Shown: positions 9,012 to 17,709, numbered from the stretch's first letter. The stretch: 64,000 nt of DNA from Noviluteimonas gilva (GCF_009740395.1 NZ_WOXT01000001.1:678464-742463); one strand, 5' to 3'. The notes: generated by a model from the sequence alone, not told the origin. Program-made: numbers and translations.

Positions 9012-9445
9012 CAGGCCTGTGCGACTTGGGAGAACCATTCCTGCAGATTGTAGTGGTCGCTCACCCTGCAAATGCGACCCTCCCGGAGGGCGAAGAACGC
9101 GGCACCGGGCATGCGGTATTTCTGGTTCTGCGCAGGCGGCATGCCGATGTCGTCGGCGACGTATTCGCCGTCGACCACGTATTCGGCCGCGGCACGCAAT
9201 CCGTCCTGCGATGCGAGCAGCACGAAGTCGTGCAGCCGTTCGCGATAACAGAACTCCATGCGCTGCAGGAATTCGCGGAACGCCGCCTTGCCCACTTCGC
9301 GCGGACCCTGGTTGAGGTCGTGCACGACGTCGTCGGTGAGCAGCGCGACGACGCCCGAGGGATCGTGGCGGTTGAGCGCTTCGTAATAGGCGCGCAGCGT
9401 GGCGAGCGCGCGCGCCTGCGGTGTCGCCGGCTCCTGCGCGCTCAC
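9011..9445 (-). CDS. NTF2-like / SnoaL-like small protein
   Basis: This 144-residue protein has the cone-shaped NTF2-like fold pattern: an N-terminal helix ALATLRAYYEALNRHD, then LLTDDVVHDLNQG and strands ending in CRVSDHYNLQEWF. Members bind small hydrophobic ligands or act as isomerases; many have no known activity. The GTG start overlaps the dehydratase stop by 4 bases (GTGA) and its own stop overlaps the next start by one base. It is therefore the middle gene of a dehydratase - NTF2 - glycosyltransferase - fbp transcript. The function is not predictable from sequence. Confidence 0.8.
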   Translation of the reverse strand: MSAQEPATPQARALATLRAYYEALNRHDPSGVVALLTDDVVHDLNQGPREVGKAAFREFLQRMEFCYRERLHDFVLLASQDGLRAAAEYVVDGEYVADDIGMPPAQNQKYRMPGAAFFALREGRICRVSDHYNLQEWFSQVAQA

Positions 9446-10425
9446 GCGCGCGCCTTGGCGAACAGCGAGGCGATGTCGTCGAGGTCGACGTTGCCGCCCG
9501 AGAGGATCGCGCCCACGCGCAGGCCGGCGAAACGTTCGCGATGACGCAGCAGCGCGGCGAGCACGGTGGCCGACGAAGGCTCGACGACCTGCTTCATGCG
9601 CGACCAGAGCAGGCGCATCGCTTCGACCGTGTCGGCATCGTCGACGACCAGCGTTTCGACTGCGTGCGCGCGGAGCAGTTCGAAATTCGGTTCGCCGAGC
9701 GTGCCGCGCAGACCGTCGCAGATGGTGTCGGGCACGAAGTCCGTGACGCGCCGGCCCTGTGCGAGCGATGCGGCGGTTTCCGCGGCGCCCGCGGGTTCGG
9801 CGAGGAAGACGCGCGCGTTCGGCAACATCGCCGCGACGGCGAGCGCCGTCCCCGACGCCAGGCCGCCACCGCCGACCGGCACGATCACCGCGTCGAGCGC
9901 GCCGTCGCACTGGTTCATCAATTCGAGCGCCGCGGTGCCCTGGCCGGCGATCACGCGCGCATCGGTGTAGGGATGCACGAGCATCGCGCCGGTGTCTTGC
10001 TGCAGTTGCGCGCACGCGGCCTCGCGCGCGGCGATCGTCGCTGCGCAGTGGTGCAGGGTGGCGCCGTAGGCTTCGATCGCCGCGAGCTTGGACTTCACCG
10101 CGCCTTCGGGCACGACGACATGGCACGCGATGCCGCGCGTGCGCGCCGCCAGCGCGAGCGCCGCGCCGTGGTTGCCGGAGGAATGCGTGACCACGCCGCG
10201 CGCGGCCTGGTCGTCGGTCATCGACCACACCGCGTTGCAAGCGCCGCGGAACTTGAACGCGCCCGCGCGCTGCAGGTGCTCGGCCTTGAAGGCGATGGAC
10301 GTGCCGACGAGCGCGTCGATCGCGCGGGAGCGGAGGACCGGGGTGGCGTGGGCGTGGGGCGCGATGCGCGCGGCGGCGGCGAGGACGTCGCCGAATGCCG
10401 GCAGGACTTGGGCGGGTGGATTCAT
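9442..10425 (-). CDS. PLP-dependent threonine/serine dehydratase-like enzyme
   Basis: The protein has the fold type II PLP enzyme features. Lys58 in AFKFRGA is the Schiff-base lysine, SSGNHGAA (82-89) binds the cofactor phosphate region, and the Gly-rich VPVGGGGLASG holds the phosphate. Length is 327 residues with no C-terminal ACT domain. It is therefore a catabolic threonine dehydratase or serine racemase type rather than feedback-controlled IlvA. It would convert L-Thr/L-Ser to 2-oxoacids and ammonia, or racemise serine. It heads an operon with three overlapping or close genes and is divergent from the lipoprotein at 10539. Confidence 0.88.
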   Translation of the reverse strand: MNPPAQVLPAFGDVLAAAARIAPHAHATPVLRSRAIDALVGTSIAFKAEHLQRAGAFKFRGACNAVWSMTDDQAARGVVTHSSGNHGAALALAARTRGIACHVVVPEGAVKSKLAAIEAYGATLHHCAATIAAREAACAQLQQDTGAMLVHPYTDARVIAGQGTAALELMNQCDGALDAVIVPVGGGGLASGTALAVAAMLPNARVFLAEPAGAAETAASLAQGRRVTDFVPDTICDGLRGTLGEPNFELLRAHAVETLVVDDADTVEAMRLLWSRMKQVVEPSSATVLAALLRHRERFAGLRVGAILSGGNVDLDDIASLFAKARA

Positions 10426-10538
10426 GGCGGCATGCTAAACGTTGCGCTGACGCTTCAGGGAGTACAACGTGGGCCGGAAGAATTAAGCAGCAATTCAACG
10501 CCGCGGGCGGAATCTCGTGGCATCCACAGGGGATGACC

Positions 10539-11201
10539 ATGGCCATGCAGCGCTTGATCCTGCTCGCCGCCGCCGCACTGCTCGGCGGTTGCGCGACGGG
10601 CTACACCTATCACCAGGGCGGCGGCGGCGATTACTACTCCGGCGAGCCCTACACCGACTACAACTACGTCCCGTCGGCCGGCTTCTGGTACGGCGGCTAC
10701 CCGGGCGCGTACTACGGCCCTTATTCGGGCTGGGGTGGTGGCGTCAGTTACTGGGGCGGCGGTTACCCGGGCTATTACGGCGGCTACTACGGTGGTTATT
10801 ACGGCGGCGGCTATCGCGGTCCGTATCGCCCGCACCATCCGCATCGCCCGCCGCCGCCGCCGAGCAACGGTGGCGGGGGCGGCGTCACCAATCCGGAAGA
10901 CCTGCGCGACCACAGGCAGGTCGAACGCTTCGGCCCGCGCGGCGGCAACCCGCCGGTGATGCCGCGCGTGAACCGCCCCGAAGTCGTGAACGGTGGCATG
11001 CCGCGCGCGCCCGTCTCGCGACCCGTGCAGGTGCGCCCGCCGTCGCAGGTCGTTCGCCCGCCATCGCAGGTCGTGCGGCCGCCGCCGCCACCGCGTCCGG
11101 TGACGCCGTCGACGTCGCGACCTTCGGTCACACCGTCGGAGCGGCATGAGCGCGCGGTCGATCGCGGGCGCACGAAAAGTGGGTCCGGCGACACACCTTG
11201 A
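10539..11201 (+). CDS. Gly/Tyr- and Pro-rich lipoprotein of unknown function
   Basis: A lipoprotein signal is clear: MAMQRLILLAAAALLGGC with lipobox LGGC. The mature part (220 residues in all) begins with a Gly/Tyr-rich segment with repeats of the type GYYGGYYGG. A His/Pro run follows, then a Pro/Arg-rich tail with tandem RPPSQVV units. There is no recognisable enzyme domain; it is probably disordered and exposed at the outer membrane. ATG at 10533, 10539 and 10545 are in frame; AGGGG six bases before 10539 favours that one. The repeats suggest slippage-prone length variation between strains. Confidence 0.72.
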   Translation: MAMQRLILLAAAALLGGCATGYTYHQGGGGDYYSGEPYTDYNYVPSAGFWYGGYPGAYYGPYSGWGGGVSYWGGGYPGYYGGYYGGYYGGGYRGPYRPHHPHRPPPPPSNGGGGGVTNPEDLRDHRQVERFGPRGGNPPVMPRVNRPEVVNGGMPRAPVSRPVQVRPPSQVVRPPSQVVRPPPPPRPVTPSTSRPSVTPSERHERAVDRGRTKSGSGDTP

Positions 11202-11247
11202 GGTGTTGCGCTCCGCCAACCGCGGGCGCACAGTAGGCCGCGAGTGA

Positions 11248-11276
11248 CGAGTTGCGTCGCTTTGCGACACAACTCG
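11248..11276. repeat. Large inverted repeat / stem-loop
   Basis: Arms of 13 bases (CGAGTTGCGTCGC and GCGACACAACTCG) pair with one mismatch around a TTT loop. It lies 46 bases after the lipoprotein stop. No T-run follows on either strand, so it is not a classical terminator; it could still end or protect the lipoprotein mRNA. Confidence 0.6.
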
Positions 11277-11431
11277 CGGCAGGCCCGACCATGTCGACGC
11301 CCCTCGGGGAACCCACGGATCCCCCCTGTTCCGCACCTCGCGGGGCGTCGGCCACCCTTCCAGAGCGCCATCGCGTGACGCGCGGCGCTCCGCGGCCCGA
11401 AGCGCGGGCAACGATTCCCGAATCGCAGACA

Positions 11432-11544
11432 TAAAAAAGGGGCCGAACGTCCCCCGACATTCGGCCCCTGCGCTCCCCCGGCGTGTACTCGCCAGCCCCT
11501 GTTCCAATCCGGCGGCGCTTGGTGCGCCTGCCACCCCGGGTGCA
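11432..11544 (-). ncRNA. Candidate structured small RNA
   Basis: Read on the minus strand, about 113 bases run from a predicted start near 11544 to a T-run at 11432. Three hairpins can be seen. One is GGCGC-ACCAA-GCGCC, one is GGCG-AGTACA-CGCC. The last is a 10-bp terminator stem AGGGGCCGAA / TTCGGCCCCT whose loop contains GGGGGA, followed by TTTTTT. Several GGA motifs are present, some in loops, as in RNAs that bind CsrA/RsmA; that is a resemblance only. There is no convincing open frame. I do not recognise it as 6S, SRP, tmRNA or RNase P RNA. Confidence 0.45.
11438..11469 (-). terminator. Terminator of the candidate small RNA
   Basis: A perfect 10-bp stem with a 12-base loop is followed on the minus strand by six T. 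No minus-strand protein gene ends here, which is the main reason to suspect an RNA gene. Confidence 0.8.
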
Positions 11545-11555
11545 AGGTAGATATC

Positions 11556-11571
11556 GCAGGAAGCGTGCCAA
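11556..11571 (-). promoter_or_regulatory. Sigma-54-like promoter, minus strand
   Basis: The minus strand reads TTGGCACG-CTTC-CTGCG. Against the RpoN consensus TGGCACG-N4-TTGC, only one base differs and the GG/GC spacing is exact. A start 12 bases past the GC would be near 11544. A poor sigma-70 reading (TTGGCA, 16 bases, TACCTT) is the alternative. Confidence 0.5.
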
Positions 11572-11649
11572 GCATGCACGCGCGTCATTCAGGTCCCCGA
11601 ACGACGCGCAAGTAAAATGCGCAGCCTCGACGCGACACCGATATTCACC

Positions 11650-13536
11650 ATGTCCGATTTCTTCCGCCACGACGTCATCGTCATCGGCGGCGGCCACGCC
11701 GGCACCGAAGCCGCGCTGTCCGCCGCGCGCAGCGGTGCGCGCACGTTGTTGCTCACGCACAACGTCGAGACCGTCGGCGCGATGAGCTGCAATCCCGCGA
11801 TCGGCGGGATCGGCAAGGGACACCTGGTCAAGGAAATCGATGCGCTCGGCGGTGCGATGGCACGCGCCGCCGATGCCGCCGGCATCCAGTGGCGCACGCT
11901 GAATGCGTCCAAGGGCCCGGCCGTGCGCGCGACGCGCTGCCAGGCCGATCGCGCGCTGTATCGCGCCGCGATCCGCAGCATCGTCGAAGCGCAGCCCAAC
12001 CTGGTCGTCTTCCAGGCCGCCGTCGACGACCTGATCATCGAAGGCGACGCCGTGCGCGGCGCGATTACGCAAACGGGCCTGCGCTTCGAAGCGCCCTCGG
12101 TCGTGCTGACCGCCGGCACCTTCCTCGCCGGCAAGATCCACGTCGGCCAGACGCAGTACGCTGCCGGCCGCGCCGGTGATCCGCCCGCGACCACGCTCGC
12201 CGCGCGCCTGCGCGAACGCCCCTTCGTTGTCGATCGCCTGAAGACCGGCACGCCGCCGCGCATCGACGGCCGCACGCTCGACTACACCGTGATGGAAGAA
12301 CAGCCCGGCGACGATCCGCGCCCGGTGATGTCCTTCGTCGGTTCGCGCGACGACCATCCGCGCCAGGTCTCGTGCTGGATCACGCACACCAGTGAGCGCA
12401 CGCACGACATCATCCGCGGCGCGCTGGATCGCTCGCCGCTGTACACCGGCCAGATCGAAGGCATCGGCCCGCGCTACTGCCCGTCCATCGAAGACAAGGT
12501 GGTGCGCTTCGCCGAGAAGGCCTCGCACCAGATCTTCGTGGAACCCGAAGGGCTCGACGTCACCGAGATCTACCCCAACGGCATCTCGACTTCGCTGCCC
12601 TTCGACGTGCAGCTGGAACTCGTGCGTTCGATCCGCGGCTTCGAGCATGCGCACATCACGCGCGCCGGTTATGCCATCGAATACGACTTCTTCGATCCGC
12701 GCGGGTTGAAGGCCTCGCTCGAAACCAAGGCCGTCGCCGGCCTGTTCTTCGCCGGCCAGATCAACGGCACCACCGGTTACGAAGAGGCGGCCGCGCAAGG
12801 CTTGCTCGCAGGCCTCAACGCCGCGCGCTTCGTGCAGCAACGCGATGCCTGGTCGCCGCGCCGCGACGAGGCCTATCTCGGCGTGCTCGTCGACGACCTG
12901 ATCACGCACGGCACCAACGAGCCGTATCGCATGTTTACCTCGCGCGCCGAATACCGCCTGCAGTTGCGCGAAGACAACGCGGACCTGCGTCTCACGCCCG
13001 TCGGCCGCGAACTCGGCCTGGTCGACGATGCGCGCTGGGCGCGCTTCGACGCCAAGCGCGAAGCGATCGCGAAGGAAGAAACACGCCTGCGCGCCGCATG
13101 GGCGACGCCGAACAACGCGCTCGGCCGCGAACTCGAAAGCACGCTGGGCGTCGCGCTCACGCGCGAAGCCAACGCACTCGACCTGATGAAGCGCCCCGAA
13201 CTCGACTACGCCAAGCTCATGCAATTGCCGTCGCTCGCCCCGGGCGTGGACGATGCGAAGGTCGCCGAGCAGGTCGAGATCGGCGTGAAGTACGCCGGCT
13301 ACCTCGATCGCCAGCGCGACGAGATCGCGCGCCAGCAGCGCCACGAAACCACGTCGATCCCGGGGGCCTTCGACTACGCCGCCGTGCGCGGGCTGTCGGC
13401 GGAAGTGCAGCAGAAGCTCGCGCGCGTGCGCCCGGAAACCATCGGCCAGGCCCAGCGCATCCCGGGCATGACGCCGGCCGCGATCTCGCTGCTGCTCGTG
13501 CACCTGGCGCGCTCCCGCGACACGCGCGTCGCCTGA
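11650..13536 (+). CDS. mnmG: tRNA uridine-5-carboxymethylaminomethyl modification enzyme MnmG
   Basis: With MnmE, MnmG (GidA) installs the carboxymethylaminomethyl group on U34 of several tRNAs, using FAD and a folate one-carbon donor. The N-terminal FAD-binding motif [13 protein letters not shown] is intact, and the family motifs [22 protein letters not shown] and GYEEAAAQG are present. At 628 residues it has full length. The start at 11650 begins with [15 protein letters not shown]; an earlier in-frame start at 11617 only adds 11 unrelated residues. rsmG (gidB), a common neighbour in other bacteria, is at 63 kb here. Confidence 0.97.
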   Translation: MSDFFRHDVIVIGGGHAGTEAALSAARSGARTLLLTHNVETVGAMSCNPAIGGIGKGHLVKEIDALGGAMARAADAAGIQWRTLNASKGPAVRATRCQADRALYRAAIRSIVEAQPNLVVFQAAVDDLIIEGDAVRGAITQTGLRFEAPSVVLTAGTFLAGKIHVGQTQYAAGRAGDPPATTLAARLRERPFVVDRLKTGTPPRIDGRTLDYTVMEEQPGDDPRPVMSFVGSRDDHPRQVSCWITHTSERTHDIIRGALDRSPLYTGQIEGIGPRYCPSIEDKVVRFAEKASHQIFVEPEGLDVTEIYPNGISTSLPFDVQLELVRSIRGFEHAHITRAGYAIEYDFFDPRGLKASLETKAVAGLFFAGQINGTTGYEEAAAQGLLAGLNAARFVQQRDAWSPRRDEAYLGVLVDDLITHGTNEPYRMFTSRAEYRLQLREDNADLRLTPVGRELGLVDDARWARFDAKREAIAKEETRLRAAWATPNNALGRELESTLGVALTREANALDLMKRPELDYAKLMQLPSLAPGVDDAKVAEQVEIGVKYAGYLDRQRDEIARQQRHETTSIPGAFDYAAVRGLSAEVQQKLARVRPETIGQAQRIPGMTPAAISLLLVHLARSRDTRVA

Positions 13537-13580
13537 CGATCGGCGCCTGCAGGCACACGCGCTCGTGCGCGCGGCGGGAG

Positions 13581-13586
13581 TAATCT
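13581..13586 (+). promoter_or_regulatory. -10 box for a leaderless transcript
   Basis: TAATCT ends seven bases before the ATG at 13594, so transcription would begin at or next to the start codon. No ribosome-binding site other than the GGGAG overlapping this region is seen. Confidence 0.4.
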
Positions 13587-13593
13587 CCGCGCC

Positions 13594-14925
13594 ATGAATA
13601 CGACGACGCGCCCTCTTGCCCTTGGCCTGCTCCCCCTCGCCCTGATCGCCGTGCTCGCGGCCTGTTCGCGTTCGCCCGCACCCGACGCCGCACAAGCGCA
13701 GTCCGGCAAAACCGCCGCGAACGCCGACGCCGCGCTGATCGTCAACCAATGGGCGCTGCCCACGCCCGACGGCGCCGCGCAGCCGGATCTGTCGGTCGGT
13801 CCCGATGGCCGCCTGCTCCTGAGCTGGGTGCGCAAGCAGGGCGATCGCAACGCACTGCAATACGCCGCGTATCTCGGCGACGAGACATGGGAAACGGCGC
13901 CGAAGACCATCGTCGTCGGTCGCACGCTCACCGCGAACTGGGCCAACACGCCGCACATCGTGATGACCGAAGACCGCGCGCTGTGGGCCCACTGGCTGCA
14001 GACGCCGGCGGACGCGAAGTCGCCGCACGCCTCCGACATCATGCTCACGCGCTCGCCCGACAACGGCGTGCATTGGGCGCCGCCGGTCGCCGTCAACGAC
14101 GATGCGACGGGGACCGAACACGGCTTCGTTTCGATGTGGCCCGCCGGCCAGGATGCGATCGGCATGGCGTGGCTCGACGGCCGCAAGACCGCGGGCGCGA
14201 CGCACACGCACGATGCGAACGCGAAGGACCACAAGCACGACGAAGGCGCGGCCGGCGAAATGACCGTGCGTGGCGCGCGCTTCGACGGCGCGCTCCAGCG
14301 CAGCGGCGACGCGGAGATCGATGCGTCGACCTGCGATTGCTGCGGCACCGACGCCGCGCTCACCGACACCGGTCCGCTGCTCGTCTATCGCGATCGCACC
14401 AAGGAAGAAATCCGCGACATCTCCGCCACGCACCTGCGCGCGGGCAAGTGGGATGCGCCCGCGCCCGTGCACGCGGACGGCTGGAAGATGACGGGTTGCC
14501 CGCTCAACGGTCCGTCGGTGGGTGCGTGGGGTCCCGCGGTTGCGGTCGCCTGGTACACCGCGCCCAACGACAAGCCGGCCTTGCGCCTGGCGCTCAGCAA
14601 GGACAGCGGCAACACCTTCGATCCGCCCATCGACGTCGACCAGGGCGCCGCCCTCCAGGGCCGCGTCGATGTGGCGAAGGACGGCGACGCGACCTGGCTG
14701 GTCTGGCTCCGCGAGGACGGGAAGGGCCAGACGGTCCAACTCGCGCGCTATCCGAACAGCGGCGGCCAACCCGAGAAGATCGAGCTGGCCGCGCTCGCCG
14801 GACGCGGCCGCGGCACCGGGTTCCCGAAGATCGCCGTCCGCAACGGCGTGGCCTTCGTGGTGTGGACCGACATCGTCGATGGCCGCCCGCACCTGGCCGG
14901 CGCGAAGGTCGCACCGCGCGGTTGA
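13594..14925 (+). CDS. Sialidase-fold (Asp-box) lipoprotein with His-rich loop and CDCC motif
   Basis: The signal ends in a lipobox (VLAAC), so the protein should be lipid-anchored. The mature part reads as a beta-propeller with Asp-box-like turns SPDNGVHW and SKDSGNTF, as in the sialidase/BNR superfamily. The catalytic Arg triad and Tyr of true sialidases were not identified. Two unusual features are a His-rich insert around residues 205-218 (THTHDANAKDHKHDEG) and a CDCC motif near residue 248. Both suggest metal binding. At 443 residues it is probably a periplasmic or outer-membrane metal-handling or scaffold protein rather than a glycosidase (inference). Confidence 0.75.
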   Translation: MNTTTRPLALGLLPLALIAVLAACSRSPAPDAAQAQSGKTAANADAALIVNQWALPTPDGAAQPDLSVGPDGRLLLSWVRKQGDRNALQYAAYLGDETWETAPKTIVVGRTLTANWANTPHIVMTEDRALWAHWLQTPADAKSPHASDIMLTRSPDNGVHWAPPVAVNDDATGTEHGFVSMWPAGQDAIGMAWLDGRKTAGATHTHDANAKDHKHDEGAAGEMTVRGARFDGALQRSGDAEIDASTCDCCGTDAALTDTGPLLVYRDRTKEEIRDISATHLRAGKWDAPAPVHADGWKMTGCPLNGPSVGAWGPAVAVAWYTAPNDKPALRLALSKDSGNTFDPPIDVDQGAALQGRVDVAKDGDATWLVWLREDGKGQTVQLARYPNSGGQPEKIELAALAGRGRGTGFPKIAVRNGVAFVVWTDIVDGRPHLAGAKVAPRG

Positions 14926-14949
14926 GCGCTCTCCGGCGACACGCAAGAA

Positions 14950-14984
14950 AAGTGTGACCCGCACCCCACAGTGACACTTTTTGC
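14950..14984 (+). terminator. Terminator after the sialidase-fold lipoprotein gene
   Basis: AAAAGTGT and ACACTTTT form a perfect 8-bp stem ending in a run of five T, 24 bases after the stop codon. The A-rich left arm makes it bidirectional in principle. Confidence 0.75.
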
Positions 14985-15119
14985 GCATCGGCCTGCTGCA
15001 ACGCACAAACACGGCCGTGGACGCCACGTGAAGGCGCAACCCGCGCTGTTGCGCCGCAGCGAGCAAAAAACCCTGAAAAAAGCGCGACCTAGCGGCTCCC
15101 TGCTGCCGCGTTGCGGAAA

Positions 15120-15151
15120 GGTTTCGTTCAGGTAGGCCTTTAACCGAAACC
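15120..15151. promoter_or_regulatory. Inverted repeat next to the M4 protease promoter
   Basis: GGTTTCG (15120-15126) and CGAAACC (15145-15151) are perfect inverted arms 18 bases apart, ending ten bases before the -35 box. The position fits an activator or repressor site. Confidence 0.4.
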
Positions 15152-15160
15152 GTTTACGTT

Positions 15161-15189
15161 TTGACGTACCCGCGACAGACCCCTAGCGT
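15161..15189 (+). promoter_or_regulatory. Sigma-70-type promoter of the M4 protease gene
   Basis: TTGACG (15161-15166), a 17-base spacer and TAGCGT (15184-15189) make a plausible promoter. Transcription would start near 15196, leaving a leader of about 165 bases before the GTG. Confidence 0.5.
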
Positions 15190-15361
15190 CCGACGACCGC
15201 TCTGCGCACAACACACAAAAGCGACGGGTGGTGGTCCGAACGACGCAAGTCCACGGCAGGGGTGGATAGACGACGGGGACCGGATTGCAAGGCTGCAGGG
15301 ATCGCAGGCCGCAGGAAACATCGCGGTCGTTAATTCAATCCACTTTCGGGGGTACCACTTC

Positions 15362-17614
15362 GTGAATCGTAATCACCGCCTGGCAGCACTCGCGGCTGCC
15401 ACCACCCTCGCGCTCACCGCGCAGGGTGCGATCGCTGCACAACGCACCGACCTGCATCGCCTCAACGTCACCCAGGTCAACGCGCAGAACAAGGCTGTTG
15501 CCGCTCGCGCCGGGATTGCACTGCAAGCCCGCGAGCGCCACGCCGAAATGCTCAACATGGATGCCAGCTCGAACCTGCGCGAGTTGCGCACGAACATCGA
15601 CAAGGACGGCACCCGCCACATCCGCTATCAGCAGACCTTCCGCGGCATCCCGGTGTTCGGCGAGCACGTGGTGGTCACCGAAGGCAAGGACGGCAACGTC
15701 CGCAACATCTTCGGCCGCATGGTCAACGGCCTCGCCGGTGAACTGCCTGCGGTCAGGGCGTCGCTCACGCCGGCCAACGCCCTGGCGCTCGGCAAGAGCG
15801 CGGGTCTCGGCAACCGCGTCGGCTTCATGCGCACGGAGAACGAGAAGTCCGAACTGACGATCTTCGTCGACGACAACGATCGCGCGCACCTTGCGTACGT
15901 CGTGTCGTACTTCGCCGACACCGCCGGCGGCGGTTCGCCGACGCGTCCGTTCGTGATCGTCGATGCGCGCAACGGCAAAGTCCTGAAGCAATGGGACGGA
16001 CTGACGCACGCGCTCGTCGGCACGGGCCCCGGCGGCAACGCCAAGACCGGCCAGTACGAATACACCGGCACCACCGGCCTGCATCCGTACCTCGATGTCG
16101 CGCAAAGCGGCACGACGTGCACGATGAACAACGCGGCGGTCAAGACCGTGAACCTCAACGGCAGCACCGGCGCGAGCACCACCGCGTGGTCGTACACCTG
16201 CCCGCGCAACACGGTGAAGACCATCAACGGCGCGTACTCGCCGTTGAACGACGCCCACTTCTTCGGTGGCGTCATCCAGAACATGTACAACACCTACACC
16301 GGCACGAACGCGCTGACGTTCCAGCTGGTCATGCGCGTGCATTACGGCACCAACTACGAGAACGCCTTCTGGAACGGCTCGTACATGTCCTTCGGCGACG
16401 GCGCCAGCACGTTTTATCCGCTGGTCAACGCCGACGTCTCGGGCCACGAGGTCTCGCACGGTTACACCGAGCAGCACTCGAACCTGACGTACTCCGGCCA
16501 GTCGGGCGGCATGAACGAAGCCTTCTCCGACATGGGCGGCGAAGCGACCGAGTACTTCTGGAAGGGCACGAACGACTTCGACGTCGGCCGTGAAATCTTC
16601 AAGGCCGCCAACGGTGCGCTGCGCTACATGTGCAACCCGCCGCAGGACGGTGGCTCGATCGACAACGCTTCGCAGTACACCTCCGGCCTGGACGTGCATT
16701 ACAGCTCGGGCGTGTACAACAAGGCGTTCTGTACGCTGGCCAAGACCTCGGGTTGGGACACGGTGAAGGCGTTCAAGACCTTCGCGCGCGCCAACGCCAA
16801 CTACTGGACCCCGAGCAGCACCTTCAACTCGGGTGCGTGCGGCGTCGAAACCGCGGCGCAGGACCTCGGCTACAACAAGGCTGACGTCACCGCGGCGTTC
16901 ACCGTCGTGGGCGTCTCGTGCGCGGGCGGTGGTGGCGGCGGTACGCCGGTGGCGATGACCAAGGGCGTGGCGATCACGGGCATCGGTGCCAGCACCGGTT
17001 CCGAGAAGCTCTTCACCCTGGTCGTGCCGGCCGGTGCGTCGAACCTGACCTTCACCACCTCCGGTGGCACGGGCGACGCGGACATGTACGTGCGCCTGGG
17101 CTCCGCGCCGACGGACACCACGTACAACTGCCGTCCGTACAAGTCGGGCAACGCCGAAACCTGCACGTTCGCAGCGCCGACCGCGGGCACGTACTACGTG
17201 CGCCTGAAGGCCTACTCGACGTTCTCGGGCGTCACGCTGCTCGGTGACTACTCGACCGGCGGCGGTGGTTCGACGCAGACCTACACCAACGATGCGGACT
17301 TCGCGATCGGCGACAACACGACGATCAACAGCCCGATCTCGGTGTCCGGCCGCAGCGGCAACGCTCCGTCCAACGCGCAGGTCGCCGTCAACATCACGCA
17401 CACCTACAAGGGCGACCTGAAGGTGGACCTGGTGGCGCCGGACGGCACCGTGTACGTGCTGAGCAACCGTGCCGGCGGCAGCGCCGACAACATCATCCAG
17501 ACCTTCACCGTGAACCTGTCTTCCGAAGCGCTGAACGGCACGTGGAACCTCCGCGTGAACGACAACGCCGCTGGCGACACGGGTACGCTGAACACCTGGA
17601 GCGTGACGTTCTGA
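15362..17614 (+). CDS. Secreted M4 (thermolysin-family) metalloprotease with PPC and P domains
   Basis: The 750-residue preproprotein has a signal peptide (RLAALAAATTLALTAQGAIA), a propeptide of the FTP/PepSY type with TRHIRYQQTFRGIPVFGEHV, then the M4 catalytic domain. Zinc ligands His362 and His366 lie in HEVSH with Glu363 as the base, and GMNEAFSDMGGE supplies the third ligand. After the catalytic domain come a PPC domain (about 530-630) and a proprotein-convertase P domain (about 640-750), joined by Gly linkers. It is an exported broad-range protease likely released by type II secretion. GTG 15362 was chosen because GGGGG precedes it and the signal peptide begins there. Confidence 0.94.
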   Translation: MNRNHRLAALAAATTLALTAQGAIAAQRTDLHRLNVTQVNAQNKAVAARAGIALQARERHAEMLNMDASSNLRELRTNIDKDGTRHIRYQQTFRGIPVFGEHVVVTEGKDGNVRNIFGRMVNGLAGELPAVRASLTPANALALGKSAGLGNRVGFMRTENEKSELTIFVDDNDRAHLAYVVSYFADTAGGGSPTRPFVIVDARNGKVLKQWDGLTHALVGTGPGGNAKTGQYEYTGTTGLHPYLDVAQSGTTCTMNNAAVKTVNLNGSTGASTTAWSYTCPRNTVKTINGAYSPLNDAHFFGGVIQNMYNTYTGTNALTFQLVMRVHYGTNYENAFWNGSYMSFGDGASTFYPLVNADVSGHEVSHGYTEQHSNLTYSGQSGGMNEAFSDMGGEATEYFWKGTNDFDVGREIFKAANGALRYMCNPPQDGGSIDNASQYTSGLDVHYSSGVYNKAFCTLAKTSGWDTVKAFKTFARANANYWTPSSTFNSGACGVETAAQDLGYNKADVTAAFTVVGVSCAGGGGGGTPVAMTKGVAITGIGASTGSEKLFTLVVPAGASNLTFTTSGGTGDADMYVRLGSAPTDTTYNCRPYKSGNAETCTFAAPTAGTYYVRLKAYSTFSGVTLLGDYSTGGGGSTQTYTNDADFAIGDNTTINSPISVSGRSGNAPSNAQVAVNITHTYKGDLKVDLVAPDGTVYVLSNRAGGSADNIIQTFTVNLSSEALNGTWNLRVNDNAAGDTGTLNTWSVTF

Positions 17615-17662
17615 TCGAACGCACGTAAAAGCACCTGCGATCTTCCCCAAGGGGATCGCTTG

Positions 17663-17691
17663 AACCCCGGTCGGTAACGGCCGGGGTTTTT
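17663..17691 (+). terminator. Terminator of the M4 protease gene
   Basis: AACCCCGG and CCGGGGTT form an 8-bp stem with a 10-base loop followed by a T-run. A second small hairpin (CCCC-AA-GGGG) lies just before it. Confidence 0.9.
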
Positions 17692-17709
17692 CTTTGTGCG
17701 GGTGGAACG

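Larger units (their letters stand above)
11202..11649. other. 448-base noncoding stretch between lipoprotein gene and mnmG
   Basis: No convincing protein gene lies here. It holds a large stem-loop at 11248-11276, a minus-strand candidate small RNA with terminator (11432-11544) and a sigma-54-like promoter (11556-11571). A plus-strand TAAAAT box lies near 11613 that may be the mnmG -10. The remaining segment at about 11280-11430 is unexplained. Confidence 0.6.
14926..15361. other. 436-base noncoding stretch upstream of the M4 protease
   Basis: It contains a terminator for the lipoprotein gene (14950-14984), a stem-loop GGCGCAAC / GTTGCGCC at 15033-15055 and an inverted repeat GGTTTCG / CGAAACC at 15120-15151. 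A sigma-70 promoter follows at 15161-15189, then a leader of about 165 bases that can fold. No protein gene is seen. Confidence 0.7.

Noticed and set aside
11128-15066. A 1312-codon open frame on the minus strand
   Set aside because: It lies opposite mnmG and the lipoprotein gene, has no family motifs and is an effect of high GC codon use.
15196-15361. Possible GEMM riboswitch in the protease leader
   Set aside because: GACGCAAG is similar to part of the consensus, but the rest of the core and the helix order do not fit.
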